Origin: an uncultured Sphingomonadales bacterium
Lineage (GTDB): Bacteria; Pseudomonadota; Alphaproteobacteria; Sphingomonadales; Sphingomonadaceae
Reading direction: 5' to 3'
DNA length: 6,067 nt
NCBI GenBank assembly: GCA_903828025.1
Contig: CAIKKO010000455.1
Span: forward strand, 1-6,067
Below are positions 1-6,066 of the stretch, piece after piece (within the stretch, counting starts at the first letter, position 1; each line of letters starts with the position of its first letter). The notes below the pieces were generated by a model. It did no database searches and was not told where the DNA came from. It saw only the letters and a list, made by a program, of their open reading frames with translations. The translations under genes and the position numbers were made by a program.

Positions 1-890
1 CCCCGGTTGAGCAGGAAGCCGTGTCCGAACACCTGCTTGGGCAACGGCAGACCTGCGCTCAGCAGGAAGGCAGGCCAGTAGATCGTGTGGAACCGCACGA
101 TATCCTTGCCAATCAAGTGGAGGTTTGCTGGCCAATATTTTGTAAAATCGCCGGTTTCATTCGGAAATCCAAGCCCGGTGATATAGTTCGTGAGCGCATC
201 GACCCACACGTACATCACGTGGTTCTCGCTGCCGGGCACTTTCACGCCCCAGTCAAAGCTGGTCCGTGAAACCGACAGATCGCGCAGCCCCTGACTGACG
301 AACGCGATCATCTCGTTGCGCCGGCTTTCGGGACGAATGAAGTCCGGATTGTCGCGGTAGAGTTCGAGCAGCGGTTCCTGATACTTCGACAAGCGGAAGA
401 ACCAGCTTTCCTCGACGGTCCATTCGACCGGCGTGCCTTGCGGTGAGAGCTTGGCGCCCCCTTCCCCGTCGATCAGCTCCGAAGCGTCGTAGTAGGCCTC
501 GTCGCGCACCGAGTACCAGCCCTCGTAGCGGTCGAGATACAGGTCGTCATTCGCCTGCATCCGCTCCCACAGCGCCCGCGTGGACGCATGGTGACGGGGC
601 TCGGTGGTGCGCAGAAACACGTCGTAATCGACATTCAAAGCATCGGCCATTGCAATGAAATGACCGGTCATTTCATCGGCGAGCTGGGCCGGAGTGACCC
701 CAAGGTCGCGCGCCTTCTGCGCCATCTTGAGCCCGTGCTCATCGGTCCCGGTCTGGAAGCGCACGTCACGCCCCATGGCCTTCTGGAACCGCGCGATCAC
801 GTCGGCCGCAATGGCCTCATAGGCATGGCCGATATGCGGCTTGCCGTTGGGATAGCTGATCGCGGTAGTGATGTAATAGGGCTCGCCCAT
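1..890 (-). CDS. metG: Methionyl-tRNA synthetase, N-terminal 296 codons (3' end outside window)
   Basis: Class Ia aminoacyl-tRNA synthetase that charges tRNA-Met with methionine in the cytoplasm, needed for initiation and elongation. The visible part opens with MGEPYYITTAISYPNGKPHI, which leads into the HIGH signature (HIGH at residues 19-22). RFQTGTDEHG follows at about 44-53, and later VDALTNYITG and the HLIGKDIVRFHTIYWPAF block of the Rossmann core. The window edge cuts just after GHGFLLNR, so the KMSKS loop expected a few residues later and the anticodon-binding domain are not seen. Family members of this type are about 510-520 residues, so somewhat over half is present. The connective-peptide knuckle (around GWYSVRDEAYYDASEL) has no zinc-ligand cysteines, unlike the B. 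subtilis or E. coli enzymes. The ATG start has an AGGA 12 bases upstream, and no in-frame start lies between them. It follows holB after 43 bases and is probably the downstream member of the same operon. Confidence 0.97.
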   Translation of the reverse strand, partial: MGEPYYITTAISYPNGKPHIGHAYEAIAADVIARFQKAMGRDVRFQTGTDEHGLKMAQKARDLGVTPAQLADEMTGHFIAMADALNVDYDVFLRTTEPRHHASTRALWERMQANDDLYLDRYEGWYSVRDEAYYDASELIDGEGGAKLSPQGTPVEWTVEESWFFRLSKYQEPLLELYRDNPDFIRPESRRNEMIAFVSQGLRDLSVSRTSFDWGVKVPGSENHVMYVWVDALTNYITGLGFPNETGDFTKYWPANLHLIGKDIVRFHTIYWPAFLLSAGLPLPKQVFGHGFLLNR

Positions 891-933
891 GGGACACGGA
901 TTTCCTTGGCTCGGTTCGCCTGAACAGTTGGCT

Positions 934-1899
934 CTAGGCCGCGCTTTCCCTAGTCTGCGCCACCGATGCCAGCAAGCCGCCGATTTCCAGCAGCAGCAGC
1001 GTGGGATCAAAGTTGTAGGTTGGCGCTTGCGCGGCAAGGATGCCAACTTTCGCATGGGTTTCGACGATGCGCAGCCGCATGGCATCGCTGCTGGTCGCAA
1101 GCGCGCCGGTCAGAACCATCTGGGCAGCTTCCAATGCGGCCAGTTGCCGCTCGCGGTCGGGTCGCAAGCCGAGCGCGGTGGATAGCTCACCGCGCAGTGT
1201 GAAATCGGAATCGCCTTGTGCCACGAGGCGCGCCATGATCTCCCAGGCCTTGCCCAGCTTCTGCTCGGCAAAAGCCAGTGCCGCGCCGGGGGAACCGGCC
1301 GCCGCCGCAATCGCAGCCTCGCGCTCCGCGCCGGTCAGCTGCGGGGCCTCGGCGCTGAGTGCACGGGCGAGATCCGCCGGGCTCAGCGGGTGAAAGCGCA
1401 GCACCGTGCAGCGCGACCGCACTGTCGGGAGCAGCCCTCCGATCTGGTGCGCCACGAGCAGGAAGAAAGTGCCGACCGGCGGCTCCTCAAGGCTCTTGAG
1501 CAGCGCGTTGACCGCACTTTTCTCCAGATCGTCGGCCGAATCGATCACCACTGCGCGCCGGGCGCCGAGCGTGGGCCGCGTTACCAGTCGCCGCTGCATC
1601 TCGCGCACCTGGTCGACGCTGATATTGCGTTTGCGCGTGTAGGGCTTGCCCTCGTCGCGCTTCTTGGCCTCGTCCTCATTGGTGGGCAGCGGGCGGAGCC
1701 AGAGGATATCGGGATGATGCTCGGGTGGCGGCTGCGGAACCCCTGCTTCGGCGACCAGTTCCGCCGCTGCAGCCCGCGCGAACCCCGCCTTGCCGAGCCC
1801 TTCGCGCCCGGCGAGGATCCAGCCATGGTGCATGCGCTGGCCGCTTCGCGCCGCGCGCCAGACCTCCCACGCCGCCTCATGGCCGATGTAGCCGCTCAT
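934..1899 (-). CDS. holB: DNA polymerase III subunit delta' (clamp loader)
   Basis: AAA+ family clamp-loader subunit that works with delta and tau/gamma to open the beta clamp and load it on primed DNA. It is 321 residues, close to the family norm of about 320-335. Visible signs: a P-loop-like GREGLGKA (31-38) with Ala where Ser/Thr would close Walker A, a Walker-B-like VVIDSADDL (117-125), NALLKSLEEPP (131-141) and the SRC arginine-finger motif at 162-164 in TVRSRCTVLRF. The last third is an alpha-helical C-terminal collar. The four cysteines that bind zinc in E. coli delta' after the P-loop are absent. That region is replaced by a Pro/His stretch and a charged segment (about 75-92). The degenerate P-loop fits a subunit that need not hydrolyse ATP. 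The ATG sits in an ATGA overlap with the tmk stop, so translation is probably coupled. tmk-holB adjacency is widespread in bacteria, which strengthens the call. Confidence 0.95.
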   Translation of the reverse strand: MSGYIGHEAAWEVWRAARSGQRMHHGWILAGREGLGKAGFARAAAAELVAEAGVPQPPPEHHPDILWLRPLPTNEDEAKKRDEGKPYTRKRNISVDQVREMQRRLVTRPTLGARRAVVIDSADDLEKSAVNALLKSLEEPPVGTFFLLVAHQIGGLLPTVRSRCTVLRFHPLSPADLARALSAEAPQLTGAEREAAIAAAAGSPGAALAFAEQKLGKAWEIMARLVAQGDSDFTLRGELSTALGLRPDRERQLAALEAAQMVLTGALATSSDAMRLRIVETHAKVGILAAQAPTYNFDPTLLLLEIGGLLASVAQTRESAA

Positions 1900-2516
1900 G
1901 CTGCGTCCACGGCAGCCAGCACGCGGGCGTGCACGTCCTCGGGCAGGCCACTTGCCGCGATCACCGCGAAGCGCGCCGGGTCATCGGCAGCGAAGCGCAG
2001 GAAAGCCTGCGCGACGCGCGCGTGATAGTCTGCCGCCCGCCCGCCAATCCGGTCGAGCGCACCCGCATCGCGCCGCAACACTCGCGCCGCCGCCTCGGAC
2101 GGATCGAGCGTGAGCAGGATCGTCACGTCAGGCATAAGGCCTTCGCTGCCGATACGGTGCAGGTCCAGTATGTCTGCGTCCCCGAGCCCGCTGCCCCCAC
2201 CCTGATAGGCGCGGCTGCTGTCGAGAAAGCGGTCGCACACCACCCAGGCCCCGCGCGCCAGTGCCGGGCGGATCAGCGTTTCGACATGGTCCGCACGCGC
2301 TGCCGCAAAAAGGAGCGCTTCCGCTCGTGCGCCCCAGCCCTGACCGTCGCTGGCGAGCAGCAGCGCGCGGATTGCCTCCGCCCCCGGCGTACCGCCCGGC
2401 TCGCGCGTGGTCACGACCTCTATGCCCCGCGCGCGCAGGGCCTCGGCCAGCAAGCGGCTCTGAGTCGATTTGCCGACCCCTTCCCCGCCTTCGAACACGA
2501 TGAAGCGCCCGTTCAT
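1896..2516 (-). CDS. tmk: Thymidylate kinase (dTMP kinase)
   Basis: Transfers phosphate from ATP to dTMP to give dTDP, the committed step shared by de novo and salvage routes to dTTP, in the cytoplasm. It is 206 residues, standard for the family. Motifs in order: P-loop GGEGVGKST (10-18), the substrate-binding REPGGTPGAEAIR (38-50), the signature DRFLDSSRAYQG (95-106), and a LID segment RVLRRDAGALDRIG (145-158). The P-loop has no Arg and the LID carries the basic residues, the type II (bacterial, E. coli-like) arrangement. The Glu that often follows DRI/DRF in E. coli-like LIDs is Gly158 here. The start ATG overlaps the carboxypeptidase stop by 4 bases (ATGA), and its own stop overlaps holB in the same way. 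Any ribosome binding site is weak, which fits translational coupling. No in-frame alternative start is better placed. Confidence 0.97.
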   Translation of the reverse strand: MNGRFIVFEGGEGVGKSTQSRLLAEALRARGIEVVTTREPGGTPGAEAIRALLLASDGQGWGARAEALLFAAARADHVETLIRPALARGAWVVCDRFLDSSRAYQGGGSGLGDADILDLHRIGSEGLMPDVTILLTLDPSEAAARVLRRDAGALDRIGGRAADYHARVAQAFLRFAADDPARFAVIAASGLPEDVHARVLAAVDAA

Positions 2517-3697
2517 TGGCCCACCATCGCCAGAAGCCCATTGCGAAGCCGCGCGACAATGCCCGCAGCAGGCACCGCTTCGGCCGCAACCAGCGGCAAC
2601 TGCGCCTCACCCTGCCCCTGCATGCGCACGACGAGCGCGCCGACAGCATCGCCCTTGGCAATAGGCGCGCGCAGCGGGCCCTTGTAGCGCACGGCAAGGC
2701 TATATTGCGAGCGGGCGCCCCGCGGCAGGGTCAGGGCCAGCGCATGCGGGGCGACGAGCGCGATCTCACGCGCCTCTCCGCCCTGCACTTTGGCGGTTGC
2801 GATGCGCGCGCCTTGCGCGAACAGGGGGTGCGCTTCGAACGCGGCGAAACCCCATTCGATGAAATCACGCGATTCCCGGGCGCGGACCTTGCCGTTGTCA
2901 TAGCCGCCCACCACCATCATCAACCGCCGTCCGTCGCGGATTGCCGAGCCAACCAGGCCATAGCCCGCCTCGTTGGTGAAGCCTGTTTTCACCCCGTCGG
3001 CCCCGTCGACATGGCCATAAAGAGGATTGTGGTTGGGCTGTTCGATCCCTCGGAAGGCAAGCCGCTCATGGCCATAGAACCGGCGGTAGAGATCGGGATG
3101 CCGGGTGATCAGGGCCGTGCTCAAGATCGCAAGATCCGCAGCGGAGACATACGTCTCGCCCTCATCCATCCAGCCATTCGGCGTATGGTAATGCGTGTCC
3201 TTCATGCCGAGCTTGCGCGCCTCGGCATTCATCATCGCGGTGAAAGCCGAGACACTGCCTGCCACGCCCTCGGCCAGCACGACGCAGCCGTCATTGGCCG
3301 AAACCGTCACGATCCCGTCGAGCAGTTCGGCCACGCTGGTATCGCTTTCGCTGGCGAGAAACATCGTGCTGCCCACCCGGTGCCACTGGCGGAAGGTCTC
3401 GGGTTTCATGCGAAAACGCTGATCGAGCCGCAGTTTGCCCGCCTTGATCAGTTCGAACGCCACGTAGCTGGTCATGATCTTGGTGAGCGAAGCGGGCACG
3501 AAGCGGCGGTGCGATTGCCGTTCGAACAACACCCGCCCTCCGTTGACATCAATCAGCAGCGCGATGGGGGCGGTCACCTCCGGCATGGCGAGCGCTCCGG
3601 AGGGCAGCGTCGGTTCCGCAGGCACCGGCGCGGCCGCCTGAGCAGGCAAGCCTGCCAGCGCGGCGGTCAGCACAATGCCAAGGAACTTGTGATGCAA
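2513..3697 (-). CDS. D-alanyl-D-alanine carboxypeptidase, PBP5 family (peptidase S11)
   Basis: Low-molecular-weight penicillin-binding protein that removes the terminal D-Ala from peptidoglycan pentapeptides in the periplasm. The three active-site motifs are present with the chosen start: SLTK (Ser70 nucleophile, Lys73), SAN (133-135) and KTG (237-239) in DGVKTGFTNEAG. A signal peptide (about 1-21, ending LPAQA) precedes the catalytic domain (about 38-285). A PBP5 C-terminal beta domain (about 292-375) follows, then a short amphipathic tail (AGIVARLRNGLLAMVGQ) that could anchor the protein to the inner membrane as in E. coli PBP5. The length of 394 residues fits DacA/DacC/DacD, and I cannot tell which paralogue name applies. 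I chose a TTG start because GGAGG lies 6 bases upstream and it places the signal peptide at the N terminus. The only in-frame ATG (3844) lies over 100 bases inside the preceding gene and would put an Arg/Gly-rich stretch before the signal peptide. The stop overlaps the tmk start. Confidence 0.95.
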   Translation of the reverse strand: MHHKFLGIVLTAALAGLPAQAAAPVPAEPTLPSGALAMPEVTAPIALLIDVNGGRVLFERQSHRRFVPASLTKIMTSYVAFELIKAGKLRLDQRFRMKPETFRQWHRVGSTMFLASESDTSVAELLDGIVTVSANDGCVVLAEGVAGSVSAFTAMMNAEARKLGMKDTHYHTPNGWMDEGETYVSAADLAILSTALITRHPDLYRRFYGHERLAFRGIEQPNHNPLYGHVDGADGVKTGFTNEAGYGLVGSAIRDGRRLMMVVGGYDNGKVRARESRDFIEWGFAAFEAHPLFAQGARIATAKVQGGEAREIALVAPHALALTLPRGARSQYSLAVRYKGPLRAPIAKGDAVGALVVRMQGQGEAQLPLVAAEAVPAAGIVARLRNGLLAMVGQ

Positions 3698-3703
3698 GCG
3701 CGG

Positions 3704-3708
3704 CCTCC
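3704..3708 (-). promoter_or_regulatory. Ribosome binding site GGAGG that sets a TTG start
   Basis: On the minus strand the sequence reads CGGAGGCCGCGCTTG. A perfect GGAGG core stands 6 bases before TTG at 3697-3695, in the 41-base gap after the RlpA-like gene. It is the strongest Shine-Dalgarno match I see in the window and is the reason for the non-ATG start of the carboxypeptidase gene. Confidence 0.8.
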
Positions 3709-3738
3709 GGAAAGGGACTGGACCTGCGCCGAGCAAGC

Positions 3739-4788
3739 CTACTCGCGCACGGTCCGGGCCCCCGCATAGCCCGCACTGCGCGCCTTCGCCAGAGCGCTGT
3801 CCGCCTCTGTCCCCGTCGAAAATGGCCCGCTGCGCACGCGCCACAAAGTGCCGACGCGAACCAGCGTACCGCCCGCCTTACGCGCCGCTGCATCAGCATT
3901 CGCGCGCTGGGCGAAGGCACCGATCTGCACGTAAAAGCGCGTAGTGCCGCTGGTGTGCGTTTCTGCTCGGACCGGAGCAGGTTCGGGCCGGGCTGCAGCG
4001 GCGGGAGCCGGCTTAGGGTTTGCCGGAGCCTCAGGTTTCGGTTCAGGCTTGGGTTCAGATTCAGACTTGGATTTCGCCTTCGTGGCGGGCTTGGCTGCGG
4101 GTTTTACCACTGGCAGCGGTTTGTGTGCGGCTGGCTGGCTTGGCGCAACCGGCGGTTTTGCCGAGAGCGCCACCACCTCGGCGGGCTTGACCGTCAGCGG
4201 CAGATCGCCAACCGGCGGTTCAACCCCGAGCTTGCGCTTCAGTGCTGCGAGCAATCCGGGCGGTGTATCCATCCGCAGCGGTGCAGTCTGCCCGGTGCGC
4301 AGCAGCGCCCGCTCCTGCTCGGGCGGATTGACCCGCCGGACGCGCACGGGAGCTGAACCCGATGCCGGGAGCCCCAGTTGCGACCAGGCCATCGGCGAAA
4401 GCGCCACAAGACCATCACCGTCCATTGGCCCGCGTTGATCAAGCCGCACGAGGATCGTCCGCCCGCTGTCAAGCGACGTCACTTCGACGTAGCTCGGCAC
4501 TGGCAGCGTGCGGTGTGCGCCGCTGATCCGCGGAGCCCCGCTGCCCGGATCCGCCAGCACAGCTTTGCCCACGGCATCATAGTTCAGCGTGTCGGCAGGC
4601 GTGTAGGTAACCCCGTCAATCAAAAACGGGTCGCCGATCTGGACGGGGTAATCGCCCGCCGGCCCGGTGACTTGTGGAACTGCCGCCTTTGGATCACGAG
4701 CCTCTGCGGGCGCAGGGAGCATCACGCCAAAGGCCAATCCGGCCCAGACCATGATCGCACAACAACTTTGGCTAACGGGCAATTTCAT
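3739..4788 (-). CDS. RlpA-like protein with degenerate double-psi beta-barrel and C-terminal SPOR domain
   Basis: Probable periplasmic protein that binds septal peptidoglycan. With the start at 4788 (MKLPVSQSCC) it has 349 residues. A signal peptide (about 1-30, cleavage after PAPAEA) has no lipobox cysteine, so unlike E. coli RlpA it is probably not a lipoprotein. An RlpA-like barrel spans about 56-153 (IDGVTYTPADTLNYDAVGKA, AHRTLPVPSYVEVTSLDSGR, RGPMDGDGLVALSP). A Pro/Ala/Lys/Glu-rich linker with PKPEPKPE-type repeats covers about 200-282. A SPOR domain ends the protein (about 283-349, RFYVQIGAFAQRANADAAAR). SPOR domains bind glycan strands stripped of stem peptides at the division site. 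The barrel lacks the WYG...TA.GE segment of active RlpA, and the usual N-D-R-G-P reads D-Q-R-G-P, so lytic activity is doubtful. An ATG at 4815 is also possible but has no ribosome binding site. The chosen start overlaps mltB by 17 bases and has only a weak GGGA upstream. Confidence 0.88.
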   Translation of the reverse strand: MKLPVSQSCCAIMVWAGLAFGVMLPAPAEARDPKAAVPQVTGPAGDYPVQIGDPFLIDGVTYTPADTLNYDAVGKAVLADPGSGAPRISGAHRTLPVPSYVEVTSLDSGRTILVRLDQRGPMDGDGLVALSPMAWSQLGLPASGSAPVRVRRVNPPEQERALLRTGQTAPLRMDTPPGLLAALKRKLGVEPPVGDLPLTVKPAEVVALSAKPPVAPSQPAAHKPLPVVKPAAKPATKAKSKSESEPKPEPKPEAPANPKPAPAAAARPEPAPVRAETHTSGTTRFYVQIGAFAQRANADAAARKAGGTLVRVGTLWRVRSGPFSTGTEADSALAKARSAGYAGARTVRE

Positions 4789-5839
4789 CAGCAAGCAATC
4801 CCACGGAAAGGGCATAGAGATTCGAACAGTTGTAATCGAGGATGACCCTATAATTTCCGGTTAGCAGATAGGCAGTTTGCCCCGGTCCATCGGGTTCGAG
4901 CAAGGTGGCGAGCACGCTGTCCGCAGGCCAAGCTCCTGATTTCGGCACGATCCCAAGCGCGCGCCATTCCCCCATCGTGCGCCAGCGCGAATGGCGCGCG
5001 AAGACCTGGGGGCAGCGCGGGCTTGCCAGTGAGGTGCTCAGTGCGCCGCGATCAAACCCGGCGGGCACCTCGACCGCCACGCCCCACGGCTCGCCCGGTC
5101 GCCAGCCTGCATCGCGGAAATAATTGGCAATCGAGGCCAGAGTGTCCGTGCGGTTCGTCCAGATATCGGCAAACCCGTCGCCGTCGCCATCTTGGGCCAC
5201 GCGCAAGTACACGCTCGGCAGAAACTGCGGATTACCGAAGGCACCAGCCCAGCTGCCGACCAACCGCGAGCGAGGCACGCCGCGATCAACCATTTTGAGG
5301 AGCGCAAGGAACTCCTCGGTAAACAGCGCGCGCCGCCGCCCTTCATAGGCCAGTGTGGCGAGCGACCGCGCCAGATCGAAGTCGCCCCGATAGGAACCGT
5401 AGTTGGTCTCATGCCCCCAGATCGCGAGCACGACATTGGCCGGCACGCCGTAGCGCTGTTCAATCGCGCCAAGCTCGCTCTGCGCCGCCTGCCATTGCCG
5501 CCGCCCGCCCGCAATGCGCGCCGCATCGACATGGGTGCGGCGATACCAGGCAAAGGCGGGAACCGAGGCGGCCGCCCCGGCTCCGGGCTGGGCCCGATCG
5601 AGCGCGATCACCCGGGGATTTTCGGTGAGCCCTGCCATGACCGAGGCAATCGTTGCCTCCTGCACACCGTCAGCCCGGGCCCGGGCGGCAAGATACTGGA
5701 GATAGCCCTGGAATCCGGCCGCTGCGACATCATCCTGCGCCGCCGCCGGGCCAGCCAGCAGCGAGAGCAGCATGGCGGCGAACCCAGCCCGCCATGCGCC
5801 AGAGGCGATCTGCGGGAGAAGGCGATTGCGAGGCATCAT
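4772..5839 (-). CDS. mltB: Lytic murein transglycosylase, MltB family (GH103/SLT_2)
   Basis: Cleaves the MurNAc-GlcNAc bond of peptidoglycan glycan strands with formation of a 1,6-anhydro end, in the periplasm. The MltB catalytic block is clear: AIWGHETNYGSYRGDF, with the expected catalytic Glu at 144 (numbering from 5839), then AGAFGNPQFLPSVYLR (198-213). Next comes an acidic loop DGDGDGFADIW (217-227) matching the EF-hand-like calcium site of E. coli Slt35. A C-terminal NYRVILDYNCSNLYALSVGL block follows, as in the family. The signal peptide (hydrophobic run about 19-34, ending GPAAA before QDD) has no lipobox, so a soluble periplasmic form is likely. The start is uncertain. ATGs at 5839 and 5836 put the signal peptide nearest the N terminus, an ATG at 5884 has a modest AGG 9 bases upstream, and a GTG at 5917 is less likely. 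This is the first gene of the run and is divergent from the tRNA gene. Confidence 0.93.
   Translation of the reverse strand: MMPRNRLLPQIASGAWRAGFAAMLLSLLAGPAAAQDDVAAAGFQGYLQYLAARARADGVQEATIASVMAGLTENPRVIALDRAQPGAGAAASVPAFAWYRRTHVDAARIAGGRRQWQAAQSELGAIEQRYGVPANVVLAIWGHETNYGSYRGDFDLARSLATLAYEGRRRALFTEEFLALLKMVDRGVPRSRLVGSWAGAFGNPQFLPSVYLRVAQDGDGDGFADIWTNRTDTLASIANYFRDAGWRPGEPWGVAVEVPAGFDRGALSTSLASPRCPQVFARHSRWRTMGEWRALGIVPKSGAWPADSVLATLLEPDGPGQTAYLLTGNYRVILDYNCSNLYALSVGLLADEIAR
4958..5000. repeat. Perfect 12-bp inverted repeat inside mltB
   Basis: Arms 4958-4969 (CGCGCGCCATTC) and 4989-5000 (GAATGGCGCGCG) are exact reverse complements separated by 19 bases. As RNA they could form a GC-rich 12-bp stem. 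The site lies within mltB, about 170-210 bases upstream of the RlpA-like start in the direction of transcription. The arms encode parts of ARHSRW and EWRALG. No U-run follows on either strand, so it does not look like an intrinsic terminator. Function is unknown. Confidence 0.7.
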
Positions 5840-5976
5840 CACGCCAGACAGTCGCACAGGGCGGGCGAGCTGGGAATCCCCCATTCGTAAAAACCTGTCG
5901 CGCGAAACCCCTTGCACCGCCCGGCAGCCACGCTATTCGCCCTGTTTGCGCAGACCGGCAGCGACCGGCCGCACAA

Positions 5977-6066
5977 GGACAGGTGGCCGAGTGGTTTAAG
6001 GCAGCGGTCTTGAAAACCGCCGTGGGTGGAAGCTCACCGTGGGTTCGAATCCCACCCTGTCCGCCA
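5977..6066 (+). tRNA. tRNA-Ser (anticodon UGA), complete with encoded CCA
   Basis: The acceptor stem GGACAGG (5977-5983) pairs perfectly with CCTGTCC (6056-6062), followed by discriminator G (6063) and an encoded CCA (6064-6066). The anticodon stem GCGGT/ACCGC (6004-6008/6016-6020) closes the seven-base loop CTTGAAA, giving anticodon TGA at 6011-6013. The T arm is GTGGG-TTCGAAT-CCCAC (6039-6055). A long variable arm with a GGTG/CACC stem marks a class II tRNA, and with anticodon UGA and discriminator G this is tRNA-Ser for UCA and related UCN codons. The gene is transcribed away from mltB. Its terminator would lie beyond the right edge. Confidence 0.98.

Noticed and set aside
1487..1501. Small inverted repeat CTCAAG-GCT-CTTGAG in holB
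   Set aside because: A 6-bp stem within the conserved LLKSLEE coding segment with no U-run; expected by chance and codon choice.
1216..2687. Long plus-strand open frames (1216-2025 and 1725-2687) opposite holB and tmk
   Set aside because: Compositionally odd translations with no domain signs, fully explained by third-position GC bias of the minus-strand genes.
2516..3769. 417-codon open frame on the plus strand opposite the carboxypeptidase
   Set aside because: It mirrors the dac gene codon for codon in a GC-rich genome, gives an Arg/His/Gln-rich product with no recognisable fold, and the minus-strand protein has full catalytic motifs.
3695..3844. Upstream ATG at 3844 as the carboxypeptidase start
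   Set aside because: It would overlap the RlpA-like gene by over 100 bases and bury the signal peptide behind about 49 residues. The TTG at 3697 has a perfect GGAGG at 6 bases.
4146..4220. 12-base direct repeat CAACCGGCGGTT (4146-4157 and 4209-4220)
   Set aside because: Both copies encode a PPV step in the low-complexity region of the RlpA-like protein, so coding composition is a sufficient explanation.
5912..5939. Possible promoter for the tRNA gene: TTGCAC, 16 bases, TATTCG
   Set aside because: Only about three of six bases match consensus in each hexamer. The position upstream of the tRNA is reasonable but the match is too weak to annotate.
5953..5969. Tandem GACCGGC copies just upstream of the tRNA
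   Set aside because: Two 7-base copies 10 bases apart in GC-rich DNA are not convincing as a functional site.
5977..6066. tRNA-Ser as an integration site for a mobile element
   Set aside because: tRNA-Ser genes are common attachment sites, but the window ends one base after the CCA and no integrase or repeat of the tRNA 3' end is visible.
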